Shown one piece after another: positions 53,460-64,000 of a stretch of 64,000 bases of DNA (the first letter of the stretch is position 1; each line of letters starts with the position of its first letter). Both the position numbers and the translations under genes were made by a program. The notes below the pieces were generated by a model, which made no database searches, was not told where the DNA came from, and worked only from the letters and a program-made list of their open reading frames with translations. Origin of the DNA: Epithemia pelagica (taxonomy: Eukaryota; Bacillariophyta; Bacillariophyceae; Surirellales; Surirellaceae); NCBI GenBank assembly GCA_946965045.2, contig OX337241.1, forward strand, positions 2,103,744 through 2,167,743. Reading direction: 5' to 3'.

Positions 53460-55109
53460 TATACGACTATCCGAGGTGGAAGAATCCCTTGCTGAGTTAA
53501 TTTGAGCAATAAATCATCGTCTGATCTTACTAGGAAGGTGATGTGGACTTTTAGGTTGGAAATCTATCCATGCTCTGCAAGAGGTAGCTGGCTTCCGGGT
53601 CCGGGGGATTTCGAGTCGTTAGTTCTCGGAGCTACCTCTGGGACTAGCTATACTAGAGGAGTAGCAGTAGGTAGCAGCACTCTAGAGGTAGCAGTAGCAG
53701 GTTCCGGGTTCCGGGAGATAAGTCCCAACCATCACCTGTTACCTGTCCCTGGGTTGGACCAATAATTGTAACTACATCAAACAATACTATCAGTGAGGGG
53801 TATTGTGTATTGTGGATTGTGGTTTGTGGTGCTAGATGATTGTATATTGTACTCCTAAGATCGTCATTATTTTCGGACGCTCGGTAAAAGGATCTAGGTA
53901 GTCAGTCTAGCTAGAGGTAGTTCCCTCTCTACAAGCTCTAGCTAGCTCTAGAGAGAGAGTATTCGTAGAGTAGTAGAGAGGTTGTAGATTGTAGAGGATG
54001 CTAGAGAGCCGAACCGTGGTCTCATGATAGACTGTGAAGAGCTCCCAGGCTTTCGAGATTTCTGATAAAGACTACTCCTATCGATTTGAAGAGACTGAGA
54101 GAAAAGTAGTGTTACAAGAGCATTTCAGTCTACTTGTAAAATGGACTACTCCTAGAGAGCCACTCTACTCGTACTCGTAGAGAGAAGCATCCTAAATCTG
54201 AACTGTTACCTAGATTTAAGATACTCCGCTGGCTCAATAGATGAGAAGGCGTAGCTATATTCTGTATTCCGCTCTCACGTTTATTGTCATGGAGGAAAGA
54301 ATAAGTCTCACGGCTATGGATCAATTCGAATTACTGTCTGATATTGGTACCGATATCCGATATGCTCGCCCCTTTTACTCCTAGGTTCCTTTAGAAAAAC
54401 CTGATGAATAAGACCCCTAAGGAGACTCGTTGAGGTGACTCATAGCTCATAGCCCCCATTTGTAGCAATCCGGAAGCTGAAAGCTGCATGCTAAGGTGCA
54501 TGCAACCAAGTACGAGCTCGTACATAGACGCTGGAGAAGAAACGATCAATAACATTCATATTGTCCAACCACTCTGGCAAAAATAATGGTAATGCCTAAT
54601 GCCAACTTGTTCCAGAATAAAACTCAGATTAATCCGAAAATTCCGGAACAAGAAACAAGAAGCTTAGACTTAGACGATAGACGACGAACGACGATCGACG
54701 ATACACGAGCTCGTACCTTACTCTTACAACACTTACAATAGAAATGGGGATTGGGTTTGGGGTATAGAAGTTAGAAGTAGAGAGAATAGAGAATAGACAT
54801 TTTTGTAGACATAAAGGTGAGATACTCCTAAGAGATAAGGGATTGGGAGTTGTTATACTGTTGTACAATAGCATTGGAATAGTTGGTAGCTTCTGCCCCT
54901 ATCACATTTACCTTTTTATTGGTAGACCAACTCACTCCGAGTTGAAGACTGCCATTGAAGAATCCTTTTGACAGCACTGAAGAAGACATCAACGGAGTGC
55001 ACTTCTTTTTCTTAAGTGCAGTCTTCATGGATAGAAGGATGTCCATCTGTTTTGGATCTCTGAGAAGAGCGTCGAGAAGAGTTCATAATATCAAACAATA
55101 TAGTAAAGA
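53460..55109. repeat. Gene-free region with dispersed short repeats
   Basis: From about 53575 to 54020 the DNA is built of CTAGAGGTAGC, GGTAGCAG, TTCCGGG and CTAGCTAGAG units in both orientations, including a paired AGAGGTAGCT/AGCTACCTCT near 53580-53640. From 54020 to 55109 I see no repeats of note and no supported gene; only short ORFs without domains. Confidence 0.6.
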
Positions 55110-55735
55110 ATGAACATGACATCAACGACAACGGTCGACTGCAACGTACTTTGGCAATCGCTCCAAACCAAAGGAGGCACTATGCCAGTGATGATTGAGT
55201 CGGTGGTCGACAACGCCTTGACTCATTTTCATCATACGAAACAACCAAATGATCGGACGGTTGACACCCCTCCACGAAGGCCAAGAAGAAAGACGCTTCC
55301 CACTGTTCTCAACGAGAAAAAGAAAAATAAGGGAACGACATCTGTCTGTCCATCGCGGCTTCTCAATCGTTCGCGATGGGAATGTTCGTCTCCTCCTTCT
55401 TCGAGCACCAAGAAGAGAGTCTTGAAAGGAGACTCCATTCCTGTCTTGAAACATCGACTACGAGGATATGGAACTATCGATGATAGTCCCTCATTAGTTG
55501 GGTTTTCTCTTCAAGACAGTCAGCAACACATGGACGAGACAAGGCCCGAACTCAAGTCGAATACATCTTTCCCGCCCCCAGAATGGTCTCTCTCGTTCCT
55601 TGTCCAGCCATGCTGCAATCGATGAAAAGTGACAGTGAACCCAATCTCATGTTGAGAGACTATGAGGGTGTGGAAGAATTACTGGACAGCGCTCTGGACG
55701 CATCATGCAAGACTTCGTTTCGAAGGAAGGTTTGA
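55110..55735 (+). pseudogene. Small unknown protein gene, frame change near its 3' end
   Basis: The ATG at 55110 (MNMTSTTTVDCNVLWQSLQ) opens 171 codons rich in Ser, Arg and Pro with no recognised domain. A second frame, overlapping its end, carries VPCPAMLQSMKSDSEPNLML and YEGVEELLDSALDASCKTSF to a TGA at 55733-55735. The change lies near TTTCCCGCCCCCAG (about 55565-55580), which could be a splice acceptor or a C-run indel. It may therefore be an intact spliced gene or a broken one. Copia element B starts 6 bp after the last stop. Confidence 0.45.
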
Positions 55736-55741
55736 TGTCTT

Positions 55742-56212
55742 TGTTAGAATTCTCACCGTCTATGGTGGTTAGATTCTACATCTCATCGATTCCCCATGTC
55801 ACATAGCCTCGTGCTATCGCATCATGCCATCTAGCTTCGAGCTATGTTCCCTAGCTTCGCGCTATATCGACCTATATTTCTTCGCAAATCATGAAAAGTG
55901 AGAATAGATTGACGAACTCACTCTCAAGACTAAACTGGGTCGTGCGGTATTACAACGGACATAAATTTGGCCGTTGCTCGGACATTATACTAACGCCCTA
56001 AGCGTACGCGCCCGAAATCATCGAGCGCGCCCAAGCGACAATCTAACAATATCACCATTTATCACATCTTCTTTTGTGTCCCGACTATCCTTCTGATAGA
56101 CTTCGACTTGCTTGCTTCTCTGACCCTGAGAAGCTTGTATCGGTTGGTGACCTACCTGATTGTCTGCTCTACCGAGCATCAATGTCCCTACGATTCAGAA
56201 AGAATTGTAACA
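55742..56212 (+). repeat. 5' LTR of element B with 312-bp internal deletion
   Basis: The sequence jumps at 56040/56041 from CCAAGCGACA to ATCTAACAATATC. In the full LTR these points are 312 bp apart and share ACA/CA microhomology. The ends and the triple hairpin region are kept. Confidence 0.95.
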
Positions 56213-56226
56213 GATTAACAGTCTCA
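56213..56226 (+). promoter_or_regulatory. Primer-binding site (element B)
   Basis: GATTAACAGTCTCA, identical to the other two elements. Confidence 0.6.
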
Positions 56227-56248
56227 AAGCTTATTTCCTTGTGGTTTC

Positions 56249-57028
56249 ATGGATACTAACGAGCTTATCACTCCTGTACGACAGATCTATCGAGCCAACC
56301 TGCATCCCGGGCAGCCCGATACCCTGGTGCAGCAGGAACTGGTGCCGACGCCGAAGGCAGCCAACACATCGGTCAACATCTCCGTCGACAGTTCCAACAG
56401 CAACCCATTCGAGACTCCAACCCAGCCTCACGCTCCGATCCCTGCGCCGTTGCTTCGGCCCCCGAGTCCGCCTCGTCGGCTCGTCCCTTCTCGATCCCGT
56501 CGTACCACCCGGTTGATTGCTGATCATATCAAGTACTTCCGTCAACCAACTTGTTCGACCTTCGATCCCGAGATCATCCGTGGGGAGACCCAGATCGAAC
56601 GCCAGTTCCAATCGGTGACCCACATCGTCGACCAAGAAGACATTGACCGTCTGAACGACCAACTTCATCGTTCTCCGAGGCGTCGCCTCATCTTGGCCGC
56701 CCTCTCGGGCAACCCCATCCGTACTGTCCACCTCCGCTTCCTAACCTTCGAGCGCCCAACTGGATACTACAATACCATCCACTTCGTGAACGCGACGACT
56801 TGCCCTCTGCCTCCTAACGTTGTACGCCTAGATAACTACGTTGCCTACATCCACGAGGTCCATACCATCGAGGACCATCGTGCAACTATCTTCCCTTTGC
56901 GTACCGAGGTCGAGAACCACCTGGCTGAAGGTGATACCCCTTCTCCTGTTGCTTGTGCTGCCCCATCTGAGCCTGGAAACGACTCTGATCATTCGGAAGA
57001 GAGTGGGGATTCGGAGACCGAAGCTTAA
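56249..57028 (+). CDS. Copia-family ORF1, intact (element B)
   Basis: The product has 259 residues. It starts MDTNELITPVRQIYRANLHP just after the PBS. A Pro/Ser-rich stretch (residues 40-70) leads into the basic SRSRRTTRLIADHIKYFRQ. A folded region follows (RRRLILAALSGNP, VHLRFLTFERPTGYYNTIHF, YVAYIHEVHTIEDHRATIF) and then an acidic tail (DSDHSEESGDSETEA). No cysteine-histidine knuckle or protease is visible. It is conserved in the chimeric element, so it is probably a real gene of the family, separate from the gag in the large ORF. A nucleic-acid-binding or accessory role is a guess from the basic patch. Confidence 0.75.
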   Translation: MDTNELITPVRQIYRANLHPGQPDTLVQQELVPTPKAANTSVNISVDSSNSNPFETPTQPHAPIPAPLLRPPSPPRRLVPSRSRRTTRLIADHIKYFRQPTCSTFDPEIIRGETQIERQFQSVTHIVDQEDIDRLNDQLHRSPRRRLILAALSGNPIRTVHLRFLTFERPTGYYNTIHFVNATTCPLPPNVVRLDNYVAYIHEVHTIEDHRATIFPLRTEVENHLAEGDTPSPVACAAPSEPGNDSDHSEESGDSETEA

Positions 57029-57076
57029 TTACTCATAGTTAACTCCCGTCCTCTCAAAACCTTTCCAAGACTTAAA

Positions 57077-57348
57077 CTCAACGCACATCCGGGTACCCTT
57101 GGTCGCACAACACGCCACACATTCCCGTCAAATCGCGAAAATTCGGCAAAAATTTGTTGAAACTCGGCGAAAATTTGTCGGAATCAACGGAAATTTCCAG
57201 GAGTCGCACATCACAACACACATCCGGGTATCACATACGTGGTACATACGTGGCACACGTGGTACATCCGGGTTCACAGCACATCACACATTAAATAAAC
57301 CACATCACACCGCACATTAAATAAACATCGAACCAACCAAATAACACC
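57077..57348 (+). promoter_or_regulatory. Conserved 272-bp leader before gag-pol (element B)
   Basis: Same block as 17791-18062 with only a few changes. It ends at ACACC before the gag-pol ATG. Confidence 0.75.
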
Positions 57349-60300
57349 ATGGATCCTCAATCACCCAAGACACCTACGACTCCTAAGGGAGAAGATAACC
57401 AAGACAATGTCTCGAACACAGACCTATTCGACCACATCATATTTACTGTCTGCCAATTCTTTACCAAAGAAAGGGCCGACTACTTAATGAAGTGGATGAA
57501 ATACCATGGTTTTGAGAACATTACCCATGTTATCTCGTATATGCAAACTAATACCGAGGAATCCATGAAGGAACTGACACAATACAAGGTCAACAAATAG
57601 ACACATGATCTACAAGGCCCCACAAGACAGCAGATCAAGCTCTTGGCTTATTGGGCCATATACAAGACCAATGAAATTCAAGACGAGCTATCCAATAGCG
57701 ACTGGATGAACCTAACGAGGAAAGAGTTCAACACTTGGAGGATCAACACAGATTTCTCTAAGGGACCACCTAGCCAAGTCCCAGTCTTGCCAATGAAGTC
57801 ACCGTCATCTGTGAAATCTGTCAGCACAGTTACTGTCGCATCCCAATCTCAACAAGACCTTACAGCATTCAGGAAGGGAACTAAGCGCGACGCAACTGCA
57901 TATGAGGTATTCAAGGATGAACGATACTACGATTCATTCTGGCGTGTATTCAAGACTACAGCTAAGGCTCAAGGCCTATCCAACGTTCTGAATTTCAAAT
58001 ACACACCACCCCATGATGATGAGTATGCCGAAGAACTTTTTCAAGAGCAACAAGTATTTCTTTACTCCGTTCTTGTCCGTATCATTCAGACTGACCAAGG
58101 TCGAGCCTATGTACGTGAACATGAACATGATGAAGATGCGCGTGCCGTATTGCAGAAGTTACACTCTTTGCATACCGAATCCGACCTAGCAAAGCGAGAA
58201 GTCCTCCGCTTAACCAACTACATTTCCAATCTACGTCTTGACGACACATGGCGCGGAACAACACGTCAATTTCTTCTACACTTTCAAGAGCAGCTACGTT
58301 TGCTAGACAATCTAGTGACATTGTCTGATCGCATCCCTGATCATACCAGGATGACCTTCCTCATGCAAGCTGTAGAAAAGGTACCTGATCTCCGCCGAGT
58401 CAAGATCTTGGATAATGTGGTGAACACCAAATCCGGTGCAAAATCCCTTTGCTATCAATCATACTTCCGTCTCCTTCTAGACGCAGCTTATGACCATGAT
58501 CAAGCAACCCAGTCATCTGTTCATAGTCGCCGTCGACATGTCAAACAACATGAATCACTATATGGCCAAGATACAGATGCTGACATAACCTCACAAGATG
58601 ATATGGAGTATCATGTCCACAACACCAAAGCGACATCTGAATCTCCATCCTCTTCGTCCAAGGTTAGTCTACCGCGTGACCTATGGTTCAAACTTTCTGA
58701 AGAAGATCGCAAGTTGATCATTGAGTATAACAAGATGATTCAAGCACCTTCATCAACAACACCGAGGAAAGTGCAAACACATGCCCTCGACATTGATCCG
58801 GAACCTGATCCTGACCCCAACCAAGTTGCATCTGATGACGACTCACCTGGCGTAGTCCCTGAGCATCCAGATGATTCAGATCCGGTTACACAATTTATCA
58901 ACCAAGCCATGACGACTGATATCAATCACCCGGCAACTGACCTGACTAGTGTTCTTTCTAACGCCAAGTCCAAGACGAGCAAGAAGGTTACTTTCAAAGC
59001 CAACATGCATAAACAAGCAGGACATGTTCCACGCTATTTGTTTTCCAGGAAATCTACTTTACCAGGAAATCAATTGATTGACCGTGGTGCTAATGGAGGA
59101 CTTGCTGGTTCTGACATGCGCATCCTTTCTAAGACTGGCCGCCATATCACTATTGTGGGTATTGATAACCATGAACTTACTGGACTTCCTGTCGTCACAT
59201 GTGCCGCAAAGTTTGAGACCAATGATGGACCTATTGTCGGCATCTTCAATGAATATGCTTTTTATGGAAAGGGCTTATCTATCCATGCTCCTGGTCAATT
59301 CGAGCATTTCGGACTTGCTGTTGATGAACGATCTGTTAAAGTTGATGGTAAACAACGCATCACTACACTTGATGGTCGTGCTATACCCCTTCACATCAAG
59401 GATGGGTTAGCCTACATCCACTCCTTGGGTATCCCCAGCGACGATGACATGGATACCTTACCTCAGATCATCTTCACGTCACCCGACACATGGGATCCTG
59501 GTGTTCTGGACCATTCGTATTCTCCCACACCCTCTGACAATGATCCTGATTGGAAACACGTCAAGACTGATGGTAGTATGTCGAACCATCCATATGACAA
59601 CTATGGGGAGTACACTGATCGTGTTGTTTGTAACCTCAATCTCCTTTTGGATCTCCCATACGATCATGGACCTGACGACGCACCCTTCTTTTCTATCTAT
59701 GCTGACGCAGAAGGTAATGATCCTACGCTTCATGCCTCTGTCCACCGTCGTTACCAGGAAGCGTATGACTGGAAGAAGTTCCGTCCATTCTTTGGTTGGC
59801 AATCTGAAGATGTTATTGCCAATACGTTCAAGCACACTACACGTAATGGTAGCATTACTTTTGACCACGACACCCTCAAGAAACATTTCAAGGCTCGCAA
59901 TCCGGTCCTTAATATACCTCGACGCCATGAACCCGTTGCTACTGACTCGGTTTTCTCCGACACCCCTGCTGTTGACCATGGCGGTAAAGTTGCACAAATC
60001 TTTGTTGGTCGAGATACTCTGGTTACTGATATCTATGGGATCAAGTCAACCAAACAGTTTGTCAATACTCTTCAGGACAACATCCGGTTTCGTGGTGCCA
60101 TGGAGACTCTTATCAGTGATGGTGGTTCATCTCTCATCTCTCAAAAGGTCAAAGACATTCTTCGCACTTTGCTTATTGGGGAGTATCGATCCGAACCTTA
60201 TCATCAACACCAGAATAAGGCTGAAAACCGCTACCAGACCGTCAAACGTATGACCAACGCTCTCATGAACGCCACTGGTTGCCCTGCCAACACCTGGCTT

Positions 60301-63036
60301 CTTTGCCTTGAGTATGTCTGTGACTTATTGAACCATACATCATCACCCACCCATTCCGGTCGCACTCCTCTTGAGGCTCTCTCCGGACGCCCACCCGACA
60401 TTACTCATCTCTTGTTCTTTCCTTTCTGGGATGAGGTTTACTACCGTGTCGACCCCGCTGAACCCAATTCCGGTTCATATCCATCTTCTTCTGATGAGAA
60501 ACTTGGCCACTGGGTTGGTTTTGCTCACAACGTTGGTGATTCTTTTACTTGGAAGATTCTCACCCAGGATAACCAGATCATCTACCGTTCTGCCGTTCGC
60601 CGTGTTGAATCCACTACACCTAACCTACATGTGGATCGACCTTCAGGGGAGGATTCGTCTGAGAAGGATGACAATGATAAGCAAGCTGACACTGTCTTCA
60701 TTTGCAGTGATAGTGAAGATCCATCCAAACCAATGCCCACGATCGATTTTGACGACATGATAGGACGCACATTCCTATGCGACACAGAAGAAAATGGGGA
60801 GCGACACCGTGCACGTGTCATCAAACGAGTCATTGATCTTAATGAAGAAGCAACGAAACAGGAAGAACGTGTCAAGTACATCTACCGAAAGACAAATTCT
60901 GATGTTGATGAGATGATATCCTATAATCAACTCATGGAGTATATCGAACGAGATAACCAAGCTCAAACCTCTGGAGATAATCTTTTCAGGTTCAGGGACG
61001 TCATTGCCCATCAAGGCCCACTGAACACAACTGATCCAGATTACAAGGGGAGCAAATATAATTTGCTTGTTGATTGGGAAACTGGGGAGACTACCTATGA
61101 ACCTTTATCACTCATCGCCAATGATGATCCGATCACTGTAGCAATTTACGGAAAGAAACATGGTTTACTCAACGAACCTGGATGGAAGCATTTGAAACGT
61201 TATGTCAAAACAAGCAAACGTCTCATTCGAGCAGCCAAACAGTCAAGGATTAAACAAGTTCACCATTCCGTCAAGTATAAGTTTGGATTCCAAGTACCAC
61301 GCAATTATGAGGAAGCTGTCGCTCTTGATAAACAACATGGCAACACAAGGTGGCAGGATGCAACAGAATTAGAATTGTCACAGATCCAGTCCTACAAGAC
61401 ATTCAAGGATTTTGGGAAAGCCATCTTCATTAAAGGGAAAGTATCCAATGCACCTGAAGGATATCATAAGATACATGTACATCTTGTCTTTGACGTAAAA
61501 CATGATGGACGACATAAAGCAAGACTTGTCGCAGATGGACATCTCACAAAAGAACCTGTTGAGACAATCTATTCAGGTGTTGTTTCCATTCGCAACCTCC
61601 GCATTGCCTTATTCCTGGGTGCTTTGAATGACTTGGAAATATGGGGAGCAGATATTGGAAACGCATATCTGGAAGCCTTGACAGGGGAGAAAATCTTCAT
61701 TGTCGCAGGACCTGAATTCAAGGAATTAGAAGGTCACATCCTGATTATATACAAGGCACTTTATGGATTGAAGTCATCAGGCGCACGCTGGCATGATGTC
61801 TTATTCGATGTTTTGACCGACATGGGATTTTCACCAAGCAAAGCAGATCCGGATATCTGGATGAGGAAAGCACCTGGAGAAGACTGTTACGAATACATTG
61901 CCGTATACGTTGATGACTTAGCCATTATTTCTACTGATCCTGGGAATATCTGCAAGATCCTGAAGGAGAAATACAACTTCAAGCTCAAAGGAGATGGACC
62001 TATTGATTTCCACTTAGGATGTTGTTACACCAAGGATTCTGATGGAACACTAGTAGCAGATCCAAGACGTTACATTGCTAAGATGATGGACACTTTCGAA
62101 CGCATCTTCAAGGAGAAACCCAAGAAAGCCAAAACACCTCTTATTGGTGGAGACCATCCTGAATTGGATGATTCTGAGCTCCTTGATGAAGAAGATACTA
62201 GCCATTTCCAAACTCTGATTGGACAACTCCAATGGGTGATCACTATTGGTCGTTTTGACGTCTTCACCGCTACAATGACGCTATCACGCTTTCGTGCTGC
62301 TCGGAGGAAAGGACATCTTGATAGAGCCAAGCGTATCTATGGATACCTTGCACATCTCCCAGAAGGCGCAATCAGATTTAGGATTGGAGAGCCTGATTAT
62401 TCAAGTCTTCCTACCCAAGAATTTGATTGGACTCGCACTGTCTATTCGAATGCAAGTGAACGTATTCCTGAAGACTGCCCAACACCTCTTGGCCGCTATG
62501 TTACCACAACTCATTATGTTGATGCCAATCTCATGCATGACATAGTCACTGGTAAATCTGTCACTGCTGTTCTACATTTGTTGAACGGAACACCTATTGA
62601 CTGGTACAGCAAGAGACAGAGCACGGTGGAAACTGCTACCTATGGATCCGAGTTTGTGGCTGCAAGGACAGCAATAGATCAGATTACAGAATTACGACAT
62701 TTTCTCCGCTACCTTGGAGTACCTATCCGAGAGCGAAGTTACATGTACGGAGATAACAGATCTGTTGTGCTCAATGCAACCGTTCCTCATTCCATACTAT
62801 CCAAGAGACACCATCTTCTGTCATACCACCGAGTTTGTGAAGCCATCGCAGCAAAGTATGTTGCATTCTACTGGAAAGATGGAAAGACCAACCCTGCCGA
62901 TATCCTTAGCAAACATTGGGATTTTGTATCTATTTGGCCCATGCTCAAGCCATTGTTGTTTTGGAAAGGAGAAGTTCAAGACCTCAACAAATCCAATGAT
63001 GACAAGGCTGAAACGACGAGTTGTGGGGAGTGTTAG
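57349..63036 (+). pseudogene. Copia gag-pol polyprotein with one nonsense codon (element B)
   Basis: The 1,895-codon frame is open from 57349 to 63036 except for TAG at 57598-57600 (codon 84), where element A has CAG. Domain order is as in element A: gag, protease (LIDRGANGG), integrase, RT (YVDD), RNase H (WYSKRQSTVETATYGSEF). The C-terminus is complete (ADILSKHWDF to CGEC). The last codons overlap the 3' LTR. Apart from the one stop there is no sign of decay. Confidence 0.92.
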
Positions 63037-63813
63037 AATTCTCACCGTCTATGGTGGTTAGATTCTACATCTCATCGATTCCCCATGTCACATAGCCTCG
63101 TGCTATCGCATCATGCCATCTAGCTTCGAGCTATGTTCCCTAGCTTCGCGCTATATCGACCTATATTTCTTCGCAAATCATGAAAAGTGAGAATAGATTG
63201 ACGAACTCACTCTCAAGACTAAACTGGGTCGTGCGGTATTACAACGGACATAAATTTGGCCGTTGCTTGGACATTATACTAACGCCCTAAGCGTACGCGC
63301 CCGAAATCATCGAGCGCGCCCAAGCGACATCCGAGCGCTGTCGGCATCTATCCGACCCAACGGTCTAAGTATCCCAAGCACGACACACGATCACGCGAGA
63401 CCATATTTCCATTCCCACAATCTCCAAATTGTCAACAAGCTGCGCGCCATGAAAACAACTATGCCAACCCAAAGCAAGAGCTGTTGACCCTGTATATGTT
63501 ATCCATCCACATATACATGTCATATACATCACATGAATCGACTCCAACTATTCCAAACCTGTTGCCGCCAAGAACCTATGACACATGACCCTTGGCAGGA
63601 CCGAACATTTCACGTAGACCTATCGTAGTAATCAACACACAATCTAACAATATCACCATTTATCACATCCTCTTTTGTGTCACGACTATCCTTCTGATAG
63701 ACTTCGACTTGCTTGCTTCTCTGACCCTGAGAAGCTTGTATCGGTTGGTGACCTACCTGATTGTCTGCTCTACCAAGCATCAATGTCCCTACGATTCAGA
63801 AAGAATTGTAACA
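63031..63813 (+). repeat. 3' LTR of element B
   Basis: 783 bp, TGTTAG...GTAACA, followed by GTCTT. Confidence 0.95.
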
Positions 63814-64000
63814 GTCTTTCTCTCATGGTCTTGGATAAAACAAACCTTTGCTTATCAAGATCTCTTGTTCAATTTTGTACCTATTCATCATCATTCATAT
63901 CCAAGCTCCGTGCTACTTTTCATTTTCAGGTTTGACAAAGCGCTATCGTGTTGATCCTCTCTCCCTATTTTTCTGTAGCTATAACAAAACACTAATTGCT
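63814..64000. other. Flank after element B
   Basis: This is unique DNA that continues the site found before 55742. No gene is recognisable in the 187 bases left. Confidence 0.5.

Larger units (their letters stand above)
55742..63813 (+). mobile_element. Ty1/copia (CoDi-like) element B, 8,072 bp
   Basis: It belongs to the same family as element A and is nearly identical over the coding region. It is flanked by GTCTT (55737-55741 and 63814-63818). The 5' LTR is 471 bp because of an internal deletion; the 3' LTR is full length at 783 bp. ORF1 is intact; gag-pol has one nonsense codon. Confidence 0.95.

Noticed and set aside
57349-57600. Separate small gag gene in element B
   Set aside because: The stop is a single CAG to TAG change relative to element A and the same frame continues directly after it.

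Overview
The window is nuclear DNA of a photosynthetic stramenopile, most likely a pennate diatom. This rests on gene content, not a database match. It carries Ty1/copia elements of the diatom (CoDi-like) type, an HNH-like protein of a kind I associate with diatoms, short GT-AG introns of about 70-120 bp, and a secreted fasciclin protein with a Lys/Gly/Tyr repeat tail. No prokaryotic features were seen. Host genes are few and are separated by layers of mobile elements.

Layout. 1-1092: a TDP2-like phosphodiesterase (minus strand, cut by the window edge). 1777-3276: an HNH-like protein. 4145-5390: a kelch pseudogene. 5508-32455: a second, exploded copy of the upstream region of the TDP2-like gene, now in three pieces (5508-6059, 15199-15240, 32335-32455). 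The first gap holds a 9.1-kb DNA element (6060-15198). That element contains a tyrosine-recombinase element with its own inverted repeats (6688-9158) and two convergent genes, one with a transposase-like D/WK/CxxC signature. The second gap holds a zinc-finger non-LTR retrotransposon (about 15241-32334). It is split by a copia element (16144-26129, TSD CTGGG), which is itself split by a 1.6-kb insertion ending in a large palindrome. The nesting is therefore four deep.

32705-36423: a membrane protein convergent with an ABCG half-transporter. 37090-44724: a chimeric retroelement whose 5' part (LTR, ORF1, gag, protease) is copia-like and whose pol is Ty3/gypsy. It abuts the 3' remnant of another copia element (44725-45330). 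46241-53459: three ordinary host genes, namely Spb1 rRNA methyltransferase, a FAS1 protein with a KGKGYPS tail, and an ER-type J-domain membrane protein. 55110-55735: a small unknown gene. 55742-63813: a second copy of the copia family (TSD GTCTT), inserted 6 bp after that gene's stop codon.

The most novel signals are two palindromes (6553-6675 and 24973-25176) built from short motifs at near-regular spacing. Their spacers are arranged as inverted pairs, yet the motifs all keep one orientation. The same rule holds for a motif inside the inverted repeats of the adjacent tyrosine-recombinase element. Other strong points are the copia/gypsy chimera with open frames, a 272-bp retroelement leader far more conserved than the coding DNA beside it, and a primer-binding site that fits a 5'-half tRNA-Asn. 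Several frame breaks in the 9.1-kb element and the non-LTR element sit in or near homopolymers and could be assembly errors.
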